The position numbers and the translations under genes are program-made. A stretch of 64,000 nucleotides of DNA from contig DHER01000134.1 of assembly GCA_002399975.1 (NCBI GenBank), positions 1 to 64,000 on the forward strand, written 5' to 3'. The notes below the pieces were generated by a model. That model searched no databases. It was not told where the DNA came from and saw only the letters and a program-made list of their open reading frames with translations. The DNA comes from Firmicutes bacterium UBA4845. Lineage in GTDB: Bacteria; Bacillota; Clostridia; Tissierellales; Sedimentibacteraceae. Below, one piece after another: positions 16,412 to 25,764 of this stretch. Position 1 is the first letter of the stretch; each line of letters starts with the position of its first letter.

Positions 16412-17485
16412 TCACTTTAGCAGCAAAATGGCATCTTCGGGGATTCTTATGTATAATTTTCCCGGGTTATTTCCGCCGTTTCTGCTGTTCCATTCCGCTT
16501 TTTTTATTTTAAACCATATTTCAGGATTTTCGGGCCTGCATTGCCCGTCATGATTTTCCGCTTCCATTATTATGGTGTATTCAAATAATTCTTCCACTAT
16601 TTTATTGATTTTACAGGCCACCGTATTTTTACCTTCCTTGCTGTCTGCCAGCTTAAAATTATGAGCACGTATTCCCACATAACTAATATCTTCATCTATT
16701 TCTCTTTCTGTTTCCAATGTAATGCCCCAATCCTGTGCATAAATGCTGTGAGCAGATAAAACACGGCCCCTTGAAATGTTCTTACAACCTGTCAGCCTAG
16801 CTGCAGACATGAGCCCGGGCTGTCTAAATGTTTCTTTCATATCTCCTAAGAGAACTGATTTTCCATTATCTATAACAACAAGATTTTTGCAAAATCTGAA
16901 CACTTCACTCCTATTGTGGGTAACCATCAGCACTTCACCTTTATAAAGGCGAAGATATTCAAAGATTTCCGACTGCAGTTTTTCTTTCAAATGTGTATCC
17001 ATTGCAGAAAACGGTTCATCAAGCATCAGCACATCCGGTTCATATGCGAAAATACGTGCCAGCGCAACTCTTTGCTGCTGTCCTCCTGAAAGCTGCAGGG
17101 GATACTTGTACTCCATACCGTCTAAATGGAATGTTTTTACAAGCTCACTTATCCTTGTGTTCTTCACACTTTTAGGAAGCTTCATCCCTGCTCCTATATT
17201 TCCCCCAACTGTCATATTTGGAAACAGAGCATAATTTTGAAACAGGTAACCTACATTCCTGTCCTGGGGTCTTATATTTATCTTCTTCTCAGAATCAAAC
17301 AAGACCCTGCCGTCCAATACTATTTGCCCTTCATCGGGAGTTTCTATACCCGCAATGCATTTTAACGTTATACTTTTTCCGCTTCCCGACGCTCCTAAAA
17401 TTCCCAGATATTCCCCGCTGGTTTCAAATTTTACATCTAAATTAAAATCTTTAAAACTTTTCTTTATTGAAACTGATAAACTCAT
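16412..17485 (-). CDS. modC: Molybdate ABC transporter ATP-binding protein
   Basis: The 357-aa ATPase has Walker A GASGSGKS, the Q-loop LFQNYALFP, the signature LSGGQQQRVALARI, Walker B VLMLDEPFSAMD and the switch His in MVTHNRSE. A C-terminal TOBE-like part of about 120 residues follows, as in ModC. It powers the ModAB importer encoded at 5435-6920. The long separation from modAB, with the aldehyde oxidoreductase operon in between on the opposite strand, is unusual. It ends the minus-strand operon starting at 22003. Confidence 0.88.
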   Translation of the reverse strand: MSLSVSIKKSFKDFNLDVKFETSGEYLGILGASGSGKSITLKCIAGIETPDEGQIVLDGRVLFDSEKKINIRPQDRNVGYLFQNYALFPNMTVGGNIGAGMKLPKSVKNTRISELVKTFHLDGMEYKYPLQLSGGQQQRVALARIFAYEPDVLMLDEPFSAMDTHLKEKLQSEIFEYLRLYKGEVLMVTHNRSEVFRFCKNLVVIDNGKSVLLGDMKETFRQPGLMSAARLTGCKNISRGRVLSAHSIYAQDWGITLETEREIDEDISYVGIRAHNFKLADSKEGKNTVACKINKIVEELFEYTIIMEAENHDGQCRPENPEIWFKIKKAEWNSRNGGNNPGKLYIRIPEDAILLLK

Positions 17486-17544
17486 TTACCTTCATCCTCA
17501 ATTACATATTTACTTTTTAAGCATCAGTTAATAATATCCTACAC

Positions 17545-18579
17545 TTACATTCCCTTTCCGAATCCGCAGTTTGGATATGTACATACTTCACAGTTCAAAC
17601 ACAAACCGCCCTGCCCCAGCTTGTCTATATCTGACTTAACTAAAATATCATTAGCCATAAGCCTGGGCAGGATTAAGTCAAAAATAGTTCTTTTTGAATA
17701 CATAACACAGCCGGGAAGTCCTATAACAGGTATCTTTCTGCCATTATGGTCATAGTATGAAACCAAAAGCATTGCCCCGGGAAGCACAGGCGCTCCGTAT
17801 GTTACTATTTCCGCTCCCGTATCCTTAATAGCTCCAGGTGTACGGTCATCAGGATCAACACTCATGCCTCCGGTGCAAACAACAATATCCGCACCCTCTT
17901 CTATAAACGAAATAATTGAAGCAACAATAGCGTCTTTATCATCATCTACTATTTTCTGTCCCATAATTTCAGAGTCAAATTCATTAAACTTTTCCATAAC
18001 AACAGGGCCAAAGGTATCTTTTATCCTTCCATGAAAAACTTCACTTCCTGTAGTAATTATTCCGACTTTTTTATGAACATAAGGCAATATTTCCATTAAT
18101 GGTTTTTCGCCGCCTATTTCATGCGCCTTTTTCATTTTGCTTTCCTCAATTACTAAAGGTATAATTCTCGTCCCGGCCAATTTATCGCCTTTTTTGACAG
18201 GAGTATTGCCATGCCTTGTTGCTATCATCATCTCGCCGAGGCTGTTAATTTCATAAAGCCTTTTTACATCTACTTTAAATAATCCGTCAATATCTGAAAT
18301 CACTTCTATTTTCCCCTCTTTAACAGGAGAAGGCTTCATATAATCATTTTTGCAGATATTGTATAGAATTTCAGCAGCTTCGTTTTCGTGAAGTATGCCT
18401 TCTTTTTTTTCCCATATATAGATATGTTCCTTACCTATGGAAAGAAGGGCCGGAACATCTTCCTCCCTGATTATATGTCCTTTTTTAAAAAGTACATCCT
18501 TTGTTACATCTTTTACAATTCGTGTAACATCGTGGCAGAGTACCTGCCCAACCGCATCTACCGTTTTAACTTCTTTCAT
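17545..18579 (-). CDS. Molybdopterin-binding protein (MoeA/MogA-like) with C-terminal Cys cluster
   Basis: The 344-aa protein contains the MoCF molybdopterin-binding fold: GIITTGSEVFHGRIKD, the GADIVVCTGGMSVDPDD loop and PVIGLPGCVMY. The N-terminal region resembles MoeA domains in part. The C terminus carries C327-x2-C330-x2-C333-x4-C338, a plausible Fe-S or zinc site that standard MoeA lacks. Family members work in metal insertion or adenylylation of molybdopterin. The gene sits between modC and a nucleotidyltransferase, and its ATG follows GAGGAG. It is probably a maturation factor for the hydroxylases here. Confidence 0.82.
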   Translation of the reverse strand: MKEVKTVDAVGQVLCHDVTRIVKDVTKDVLFKKGHIIREEDVPALLSIGKEHIYIWEKKEGILHENEAAEILYNICKNDYMKPSPVKEGKIEVISDIDGLFKVDVKRLYEINSLGEMMIATRHGNTPVKKGDKLAGTRIIPLVIEESKMKKAHEIGGEKPLMEILPYVHKKVGIITTGSEVFHGRIKDTFGPVVMEKFNEFDSEIMGQKIVDDDKDAIVASIISFIEEGADIVVCTGGMSVDPDDRTPGAIKDTGAEIVTYGAPVLPGAMLLVSYYDHNGRKIPVIGLPGCVMYSKRTIFDLILPRLMANDILVKSDIDKLGQGGLCLNCEVCTYPNCGFGKGM

Positions 18580-18631
18580 TTGTTCTCCTCGAAATTAAAT
18601 TATTATGAAAATTAAAATTGAAAATTTAAAA

Positions 18632-19717
18632 TTAGTTGTTAAAAATTTTATTATATAAATTTACAGTAAGCTTTTTCTTTTCTTCAATATTGCTTAATAT
18701 ATCTTCATCATGTTTATAAAACTCTTCTTTAGCTGCAAACCTATCTTCAATTGAAACAGGTGTTATTCTCTGTACCATTTTATCCGCAAGGTATACAACT
18801 TCTTTTTCTGTAATAATTTCAGGTATGTACTCAAGCTTCATATGTGTTCGAACAATCTCGGACACCCTGTCATACCCCATATCCAAAAGCCTCAGTGCAC
18901 CAACCTTTGAATGATCATGGATTCCTTTTGCAATGTCATGAAGCATAGATGCCGCTACTATAATTTTGCGGTCTAATACAACTCCCTTTTTTAATAAATG
19001 GCCGCAAATTCCAACTGCTGTCATGGCAACTTTGATGGAATGTTCTCTGACATTTCCCGGGACATTAAAATAATCTTGAATTTTCAAACATAATTCTACA
19101 TCTGGTATATCTTTGTTTTCGTTGTACTCAATAAGTTTTAAATAATCCTCAGGTGTATCTGCATCCAAAATAATACCAGGATCGACAAATGATAAATTTA
19201 CATAACTGTCCTTAAATTTATCAATCACTCCATGCAGTCCATTTGTGCCGTCATGATTCAAAATTTCGCCTACTGCATCGCTGCTCAGCAATAACGGATG
19301 ACCATTCATGTTTTTATATGAAGGCTGCAGTGCTTTTAAATCACTGTTTCCCATTTCTTTTATCATTTTTTTAAGCGTAAATTTTTGTACAAAGGGACTG
19401 TCCGCTGGTGTTACAAATATCATGGAAACTCTTTGCTTGAGTTCCTTCAATCCAATGCATACAGAATCAAACATTTGAGTAAATTCATAGTTTTCATTTC
19501 TTACAAATTTGATATTGCTGTTATTAAGCCTGCCTTCAATGTCATTTGCACGGTATCCTGTAACTACAACAATTTCATCAGCACCTACCGACCGAAAGTT
19601 ATTTATTGTAGTTTCAATCATGCTTCTTTTGCCGATACTCAGCAGCGGTTTAAAATCTTTCATACGAGAAGACAGCCCTCCGGCTACAATCACCACTCCA
19701 ATTTTGCTGCATCTCAT
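18632..19717 (-). CDS. MobA-like NTP transferase fused to an HD domain (DVU_1551 type)
   Basis: The N-terminal ~200 residues form a MobA/MocA-like nucleotidyltransferase (VVIVAGGLSSRMKDFKPLL, VTPADSPF, NGHPLLL). The C-terminal ~140 residues form an HD phosphohydrolase-type domain (REHSIKV, MLHDIAKGIHDHSKVGA). MocA-type enzymes make molybdopterin cytosine dinucleotide, so this may nucleotidylate molybdopterin; the HD partner could hydrolyse or regulate. I recall this fusion as the DVU_1551 family. Start ATG 19717 follows AGAGG and the preceding stop; an in-frame ATG at 19735 would overlap the upstream gene. Confidence 0.8.
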   Translation of the reverse strand: MRCSKIGVVIVAGGLSSRMKDFKPLLSIGKRSMIETTINNFRSVGADEIVVVTGYRANDIEGRLNNSNIKFVRNENYEFTQMFDSVCIGLKELKQRVSMIFVTPADSPFVQKFTLKKMIKEMGNSDLKALQPSYKNMNGHPLLLSSDAVGEILNHDGTNGLHGVIDKFKDSYVNLSFVDPGIILDADTPEDYLKLIEYNENKDIPDVELCLKIQDYFNVPGNVREHSIKVAMTAVGICGHLLKKGVVLDRKIIVAASMLHDIAKGIHDHSKVGALRLLDMGYDRVSEIVRTHMKLEYIPEIITEKEVVYLADKMVQRITPVSIEDRFAAKEEFYKHDEDILSNIEEKKKLTVNLYNKIFNN

Positions 19718-19718
19718 A

Positions 19719-20318
19719 TCATACCTCTGACTCATATGCCACCTGTTCCGAATTTAATTTATCTGCAAAACTTTTAGCCTTTTCAGCTATTTCATCATCT
19801 AAAAATTCCGCATCATACCCCTTGTCTCTCACAGCCAACATGCCGCAGTATATTAATGATGAGTGTTTACAGTATCGGATAATACCCTGTTCAAATAAAT
19901 CTGCACCTTTTTCAGGTTTATATCCACAAGTAGTTACAATAGCACATTTTTTCCCCGCCCATAAAGAAGGCCCATTCTTTTTGCCGTAGTATTTATTCAT
20001 TCCATAAACCAAACGGTCAAGGGCTGCTTTCATAGGAGCAGTACAATACCACGAATATATAGGAGTAGCAAGTATTATAAAGTCACTGTTATACACAGTA
20101 TCGAATATTTCCTGCATATCATCATCTTGAATACATCCGAATCCGCTCCATTCATTTTGGCAGTTTCTGCATGCCTGGCATGGTCCTATTTCCTTGTCAT
20201 ACAGCCACGTGCAGGAAACTTCTTCGCCTTGATTTTCTAATTCAGCAATAAAAGGTTTCAGCAATGATGCTGTATTTCCGTTTTTTCTAGGACTGCCAAT
20301 TAATATACAATATTTCAT
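19719..20318 (-). CDS. Flavodoxin/NADPH-dependent FMN reductase family protein
   Basis: The 199-aa flavoprotein opens with the phosphate-binding loop GSPRKNGNT and continues with CQACRNC and ATPIYSWYCTAPMKAALDR, typical of iron-sulfur flavoprotein-like NADPH:FMN reductases. It probably carries FMN and moves electrons for its operon partners. ATG 20318 follows GGAGG directly after the xdhC-like stop. It is the third gene of the minus-strand maturation operon. Confidence 0.82.
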   Translation of the reverse strand: MKYCILIGSPRKNGNTASLLKPFIAELENQGEEVSCTWLYDKEIGPCQACRNCQNEWSGFGCIQDDDMQEIFDTVYNSDFIILATPIYSWYCTAPMKAALDRLVYGMNKYYGKKNGPSLWAGKKCAIVTTCGYKPEKGADLFEQGIIRYCKHSSLIYCGMLAVRDKGYDAEFLDDEIAEKAKSFADKLNSEQVAYESEV

Positions 20319-20328
20319 AATACCTCCA

Positions 20329-21381
20329 TCATACATCCGCTGCAGTACTGTTGCTTAATAACGGCAGAGGCTCAACATACAGTTCAACAATTCCTCCACA
20401 GACCATTCCTTCATCTTCCGCTTCTCTTCCTGTCATATCAACCTTAACCAAACGGCATTCATTATTTTCAATGCAGGAAAATGCAACACGTCGTATGTCC
20501 GCTTCTACACATCCTCCGCCAATTGTGCCTATCATGGTACCGTCTTTCAGGACAGCCATCTTAGTGCTTATTTCTCTTGGAGCAGAACCTTTCCTTGAAA
20601 CAATAGTAACTAATGCCTTAGGTATAGCTGAATTTTTTTCATCATCCAACCATTTTAACAGTTCATCAGTATATGTGCCGAAATTAATTTTCCTATTTTT
20701 CACTTCAATAATCTGTGCCATTATTGATACTGAAATTTCTGCAGGTGTTTCAGCTCCAATGTCCAACCCTATGGGAGTATAAACTTTATCTAATTTTGAT
20801 CGTGAAACGCCGTTTTCTTCTAAATAATCCAATACCTTTTTTACCCTGACTCTGCTTCCGATCATTCCTATATATGCATTTTCTTTTTCAATAATTTTCT
20901 CCAGGCATATTCGATCGTAACGGTGCCCTCTTGTAACTATAATAAAAAACGTACCGTTATCTCCGTTTATTTTTTCTAAAGCATTATCAAAAGAGTCACA
21001 GATTACATCATCTGCTCCTACTTTTACCGCATCATTTATAAATTTAATCCTGTCATCAATTACTGTAACCGGCAATTCCATCAATTTACACATTTTAATA
21101 ATCGAAATTGAAATGTGACCTGCGCCGCAAACAACAGCTTTGCACTTTTGCCCCATAAACTCAATATATATTTTTTCTCCGCCGAAAGTTATTAATCCGC
21201 TCTTTCTGTTTTGTGGAACTGCCTTTATAATAGGTTCCCAATTTACATTTTCATTGTTGTTATAGATAATTTCACCATCAGACAAAAGAATCTTTGAATT
21301 GATATTACTACCGGAAACAATAGTTATAGCAATGTTATCCTTGCTTTTATCCAAATCCGACACAACTTTAAAAAAATCCAT
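20329..21381 (-). CDS. XdhC-family molybdenum hydroxylase maturation factor
   Basis: XdhC proteins bind molybdenum cofactor and promote its sulfuration before insertion into xanthine-dehydrogenase-type enzymes. This 350-aa version has a Rossmann segment (AVVCGAGHISISIIK, VIDDR, IGMIGSRVRVKKVLDYL) in the middle, followed by the Cys-containing part (VTIVSRKGSAPREIS, GTIGGGCVEADI, MVCGG). That is the reverse of the order in E. coli-type XdhC. The first ~85 residues may be a degenerate further copy. It shares an operon with modC and the MoeA-like gene and could serve either hydroxylase in the window. Confidence 0.85.
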   Translation of the reverse strand: MDFFKVVSDLDKSKDNIAITIVSGSNINSKILLSDGEIIYNNNENVNWEPIIKAVPQNRKSGLITFGGEKIYIEFMGQKCKAVVCGAGHISISIIKMCKLMELPVTVIDDRIKFINDAVKVGADDVICDSFDNALEKINGDNGTFFIIVTRGHRYDRICLEKIIEKENAYIGMIGSRVRVKKVLDYLEENGVSRSKLDKVYTPIGLDIGAETPAEISVSIMAQIIEVKNRKINFGTYTDELLKWLDDEKNSAIPKALVTIVSRKGSAPREISTKMAVLKDGTMIGTIGGGCVEADIRRVAFSCIENNECRLVKVDMTGREAEDEGMVCGGIVELYVEPLPLLSNSTAADV

Positions 21382-21391
21382 TTAGCCCTCC

Positions 21392-22003
21392 TTAATTATT
21401 ACAATATACTTTATCTAAATTCAATACCCTCTCATTAAATTTCAACAAGCTGATATTCCCATACTCAATATGATAATCAAATGTTTTTTTTATATCAATG
21501 TGTGATATTGATGATATGATTACCCTGATAACGCCTGCGTGGGTAACAATCAAGATATTGCCCTCCAACTCATTTATAACTTCATGCAGCCCGACCATAG
21601 CTCTTTTTCTGCACATTGCCATGCTTTCTCCGCCTTCTACAATATAGTTTTCCAAATCTTTCCCCCGCTTTTCATATTCTTCCGGATATTTTCGCTTTAT
21701 TTCATCAAAAGATAAACCGTCCCATTTTCCCATGTTCAACTCTGCAAAATTACTTTTCAAAACCACATTAATTTTTTTGCCGGCAATTATTTCAGCAGTT
21801 TCTTTTGTTCTTTTAAGAGGGCTTGAATAAATATGATCCAAATTTAAATTTAAAAAATAGTTTTTTAATTTGTCCGCCTGCCGTCTTCCTGTTTCTCCTA
21901 ACGGGATATCCGTTTTGCCTATACACATATGAGCTCCTTTTTTTAACCGGGGTCTGCAATGCCTTACAAGATAGATACTGCGTGAATCATAAAATTTACT
22001 CAT
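21392..22003 (-). CDS. Histidine phosphatase (phosphoglycerate mutase-like) family protein
   Basis: The 203-aa protein has the phosphohistidine motif at YLVRHCRPR (RHC rather than the usual RHG), the LGETGRRQADKL and SSPLKRTKETAEII blocks and the second catalytic His in VTHAGVIR. It resembles the CobC/GpmB phosphatases. In this operon it might remove a phosphate from a pterin or nucleotide intermediate, which is inference from context only. It is the first gene of the minus-strand operon; ATG 22003 follows GGAG. Confidence 0.85.
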   Translation of the reverse strand: MSKFYDSRSIYLVRHCRPRLKKGAHMCIGKTDIPLGETGRRQADKLKNYFLNLNLDHIYSSPLKRTKETAEIIAGKKINVVLKSNFAELNMGKWDGLSFDEIKRKYPEEYEKRGKDLENYIVEGGESMAMCRKRAMVGLHEVINELEGNILIVTHAGVIRVIISSISHIDIKKTFDYHIEYGNISLLKFNERVLNLDKVYCNN

Positions 22004-22074
22004 TTAAAGCAAGCTCCATTCACTATTTTTTAAAAAATATAACGATTCGAAAACATTAATCAATCTTTTGTTAT

Positions 22075-22102
22075 ATTATATATTCAACGGATAGTTTGTC
22101 AA
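22075..22102 (-). promoter_or_regulatory. Sigma-A promoter of the XdhC/modC operon
   Basis: On the minus strand TTGACA (22097-22102) and TATAAT (22075-22080) are 16 bases apart, about 70 bases upstream of the histidine phosphatase start. A CGTTATAT half-site like those before modA lies downstream of the -10, so ModE-type control is possible. Confidence 0.65.
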
Positions 22103-22125
22103 GTACATCATGAAGACGTAAAGGG

Positions 22126-22162
22126 GTCAGAAATCTCCATTTATGATCATGGGATTTCTGAC
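22126..22162 (-). terminator. Stem-loop after the CoA-transferase operon
   Basis: GTCAGAAATC and its complement GATTTCTGAC form a stem just beyond the last gene of the second sigma-54 operon. The following bases have only a short T-run, so termination is likely but not certain. Confidence 0.5.
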
Positions 22163-22174
22163 TGTTAAAACAAT

Positions 22175-23785
22175 TTAAAAATTTATTTGTTTACTTTCTA
22201 CTATTTCTTTTAACTTACCCCATTTTGGAAGGAATATATCAGGATTCATCAATTTAGGTCCTCCCTCAGGTATAATAGGAGCAAATTCCATTTGGTCCAG
22301 TACTTGAGTCTGCAGGTCTATTCCGGGAGCAATTTCTTTAAGAATCATTCCTTCTTCAGTTCTTTCTATTACGCACCTTTCCGTTATGAAAAGTATGCGG
22401 TTTCCTGCTTTTAACGACTGTTCTGCATTGAATGTAAGCTGAGGGCATTTATTTACAAACTTTTTATATTTGCCTTCCTGCAATATAATAATTTTACCAC
22501 CTTCAACCTTGCATTTAATACCCCCTGCTGTAAATGTCCCTGCAAACACGGCATTTTTTGCAGTAGCAGCAATATTGCAGAATCCGCCTACTCCCATTAT
22601 TTTACCATTCAGCAGACTGGTATTTACGTTGCCGTCCTTATCTACCTCACTCAGTCCAAAAACTCCCATGTCCAATCCGCCTCCGTCAAAGAAGCTGAAA
22701 TGATCTCCCTGATCGCAGGACGCCTCGATATTCCAGTGAGCGCCAAAATCATTTCCGCCGCCGGGTACACCGCCTATGCTGCCAGATTCGGAAATCATGG
22801 TAATTGAATCTTCGCACCCTTCTTCAGAGATAACGTTTCCGGTATAAGTAGGCATTCCGATGCCAAAATTACATTTATAGCCATGTCTTATCTCCGTGGC
22901 AAGTCTCCTAATTATAACCTTTTTATGATCCAAAGGAATAGGATCCATGCTTCCTTTAAGAGGAACTCTAATTTCTCCTGTAAAGGCTCTGTTAAATGAG
23001 GTGCCCTGAGTCTGCATTATATCTTCAGGATGTTCGGCTACGACTATGTAATCAACATATATTCCCGGTACTTTAACAAGTTTCGGGTTCAGTGATCCGG
23101 CTTTTACAAGTGATTCTACCTGAACAATTACGATTCCGCCGCATGCTCTTGCTGCCTGTGCCACTGAAAGCATCTCCAAATTCAAAGCCTCTTTTTCACA
23201 GGTAATATTTCCATTTTCATCTGCACTGGTTCCTCTCATAAATCCGATGTCAATAGGTATTGATTTGTAAAACAGATATTCCTCTCCCCTGAAATCTGGT
23301 ATATATTCAACTAATTCTTCACCTTTTTCCTTAGTTAATTTATTTAACTTCCCTCCGTCATAACGTGGGTCAATAAATGTTCCAAGACCTGTTTTTGACA
23401 AAAGCCCTGGAGCCTTTCTACCTTCTTCGTGATAAAGCTGGCACAGTGTTCCAAGGGGAAAATTCCAGGCCATCATTTTATTTTCTGCTATCTGTTTTAT
23501 AACAGCGGGCGACGAACCTGCATGAGACCCTATGAACTTTGTCATTAAACCGTCTACCGCCCAAACACATTCTCCTCTTTCTCCTTTTGAACCTTTCCCC
23601 CAGTTTCCTAATCCCGCAGCATGGGTATGAGTAAGATTACCGGGATGACCTGTTTCATCAAATCTTTCTCTTACTGCTATAGCTATTTCTTCCGGCCATC
23701 CTGACAAGCCGAAACCTGCTGTGCAAATTGTCATATTGTCCTTAAACAATTCGGCAGCTTCTTTTGCTGTAATTATTTTTGCCAT
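22175..23785 (-). CDS. Family I acyl-CoA:carboxylate CoA-transferase, fused subunits
   Basis: The 536-aa protein joins both halves of a family I CoA-transferase in one chain, like propionate/acetate CoA-transferase or YdiF. The N-terminal half carries the GFGLSGWPE and GSHAGSSPAV glycine motifs. The C-terminal half holds the catalytic glutamate in MISESGSIGGVPGGG. It moves CoA between acyl-CoA and a free acid, probably recycling CoA onto the operon's substrate. AAGGAG precedes the ATG. It is the last gene of the operon that begins at 34466. Confidence 0.85.
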   Translation of the reverse strand: MAKIITAKEAAELFKDNMTICTAGFGLSGWPEEIAIAVRERFDETGHPGNLTHTHAAGLGNWGKGSKGERGECVWAVDGLMTKFIGSHAGSSPAVIKQIAENKMMAWNFPLGTLCQLYHEEGRKAPGLLSKTGLGTFIDPRYDGGKLNKLTKEKGEELVEYIPDFRGEEYLFYKSIPIDIGFMRGTSADENGNITCEKEALNLEMLSVAQAARACGGIVIVQVESLVKAGSLNPKLVKVPGIYVDYIVVAEHPEDIMQTQGTSFNRAFTGEIRVPLKGSMDPIPLDHKKVIIRRLATEIRHGYKCNFGIGMPTYTGNVISEEGCEDSITMISESGSIGGVPGGGNDFGAHWNIEASCDQGDHFSFFDGGGLDMGVFGLSEVDKDGNVNTSLLNGKIMGVGGFCNIAATAKNAVFAGTFTAGGIKCKVEGGKIIILQEGKYKKFVNKCPQLTFNAEQSLKAGNRILFITERCVIERTEEGMILKEIAPGIDLQTQVLDQMEFAPIIPEGGPKLMNPDIFLPKWGKLKEIVESKQINF

Positions 23786-23795
23786 TTCATACTCC

Positions 23796-25721
23796 TTATA
23801 AATTATTTTCTAAGACTTGCACCTTTGCTGCATTATGCCCAAAGATACTCAATGCCTTCTTCTTCAAATCCTTTTTTAGGACTTTTCCTGTATCTGAAAG
23901 TTGAAATTCCTCAACAAATTTAATATACCTGGGAACTTTATTAGTTGCTATTTTACCTCTGCAGTAATCTCTTATTTGTTTTTCCGTTAATTTAATGTTC
24001 CCCTTGGGTTTAATAAAAGCAACTATTTCTTCTCCTGACGAAGCTTCAGGTATTCCTACAACATGCACTTCTTCCACATCTTTGTGAGTACTGAGAAAGC
24101 CTTCTATTTCATTTGAACTTATATTTTCTCCACAGCGTATAATGATATCTTTACATCTGCCTCTAATCATTAAATACCCTTCTTCTGTTAAGCATCCAAT
24201 ATCACCTGTATGAAACCACCCTTCCCGGTCTATAGCATTATCTGTTTCATCCTGCATTTTGTAGTAGCCATTCATTACATTGTATCCTCTAACTAATATT
24301 TCTCCATTCTGTCCTTGAGGTAAATCTTCTTTAGTATTTAAATCTATTGTTTTAACTTTAACGCCTGGGATTGGTTTTCCCACCGTATTTTCCTCAAATT
24401 CACTATAGCACTTAGTGGCAGTTACGCATGGTGACGCTTCAGTAAGCCCATATGACAAAATCAGGTCTTCCATGCCAAGCATATTCTTTATATCTTCAAT
24501 AACTTCGGGTAAACATGAAGCTCCTGCTATTATTCCGGTTCTCAGTGAAGAAATATCATAATATTCATTTTGTATGTCTTTTAAACAGGAAATAAACAAT
24601 GCAGGTACACTTGATAAAACAGTGCATCTTTCTTTTTCTATCAATGAAAGGGTGATTTTCGTCTTAAATCTATTTACCATAACCATTGAACATCCGCCCA
24701 CGACCGCTGCCATTACACATGCAATACTTCCAAAACAATGAAATATAGGTGCCTGAACACACATGATATCTTTTTCCGACAGCTCCATTAAATCTGACAT
24801 TGCTTTTGCATTTTCAATTATATTGCTGTGGCTTAACATTACACCTTTTGGAGTTCCCGTACTTCCTGACGTGTGAATAATTTGAGCAACATCGTCTATA
24901 TTGATTTGGCCTTGACGTTGAGCCAGTATTTCATCGCTTGACTTTTCGCCTTGCGCCAGCACTTCTGACCACATATAGGTACCTGGGTATTCCTCACCGC
25001 TTATTATAATAACATTCTTCAATTTCGGAAATTTTTTTGAATTTAACATCCCCGGTCCTGATTCACATAATTCAGGACAAATTTTATAAAGCAATTCTAT
25101 ATTTTCAGTTCCCTTGGTCCCTGTCTGCATTATTAAAGTATGAATATCTGACTGCTCTAACAACTTCTCCATATTTATTTGTTTTTCATAAGCATTCATA
25201 GGAACAAATATTCCTGCCGCTTTGCTTACTCCAAACTCACATATGGCAACCTCCGGCGAATTAACAGCCCACACAGCTACTTTTTCGTCTTTTTCCACCC
25301 CAATATAAATAAGGCCTTTTGCCAAGTCGTTTGCTGATTTTACAAAATCTTTATATTTCAAGCGCCTGCTTCCAGTGCTGTTCACCAATGCTTCTTTTTC
25401 AGGGTATCTTTTTGCGGTGCTGTCAATCAGTTCAGGTACTGTCAAATCAATGTAGCTTCGTATCAATACCTGAATCCATTGGTCAGGTTCATCAGGGTTA
25501 TATATTCTTCTCTTTTCCTTTTTTGAAACGAAATCATATTTTTGAGTAATTTTTTTTAATTCACGATCAACCCAAGGCATCGGCCATTTTAAAACCCATG
25601 GATCTGATACCTTATTTCCATCATAAGTAAAAATTGCCTTTTGCCCGTTTAAGCTGCAAGGTATGCTGTCGACCTTCAGTATGGTGAATTCAATTCTTCT
25701 GCTTTTATCAATCTCGTTCAT
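23796..25721 (-). CDS. AMP-binding acyl-CoA synthetase
   Basis: The 641-aa enzyme has the adenylation motifs HTSGSTGTPKGV, YGLTEASPC and GWFHTGDIG, plus the catalytic Lys region KVPRYIKFV...DTGKVLKK. It joins CoA to a carboxylic acid using ATP; an N-terminal extension of ~80 residues precedes the usual domain. The substrate is not readable but is presumably the acid imported by the neighbouring transporter. ATG 25721 follows GAAGGATG; an in-frame GTG at 25751 has no ribosome binding site. Confidence 0.85.
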   Translation of the reverse strand: MNEIDKSRRIEFTILKVDSIPCSLNGQKAIFTYDGNKVSDPWVLKWPMPWVDRELKKITQKYDFVSKKEKRRIYNPDEPDQWIQVLIRSYIDLTVPELIDSTAKRYPEKEALVNSTGSRRLKYKDFVKSANDLAKGLIYIGVEKDEKVAVWAVNSPEVAICEFGVSKAAGIFVPMNAYEKQINMEKLLEQSDIHTLIMQTGTKGTENIELLYKICPELCESGPGMLNSKKFPKLKNVIIISGEEYPGTYMWSEVLAQGEKSSDEILAQRQGQINIDDVAQIIHTSGSTGTPKGVMLSHSNIIENAKAMSDLMELSEKDIMCVQAPIFHCFGSIACVMAAVVGGCSMVMVNRFKTKITLSLIEKERCTVLSSVPALFISCLKDIQNEYYDISSLRTGIIAGASCLPEVIEDIKNMLGMEDLILSYGLTEASPCVTATKCYSEFEENTVGKPIPGVKVKTIDLNTKEDLPQGQNGEILVRGYNVMNGYYKMQDETDNAIDREGWFHTGDIGCLTEEGYLMIRGRCKDIIIRCGENISSNEIEGFLSTHKDVEEVHVVGIPEASSGEEIVAFIKPKGNIKLTEKQIRDYCRGKIATNKVPRYIKFVEEFQLSDTGKVLKKDLKKKALSIFGHNAAKVQVLENNL

Positions 25722-25764
25722 TATTTCACATCCTTCATTTACTTCAGTCACCCGGATGAAGTTG

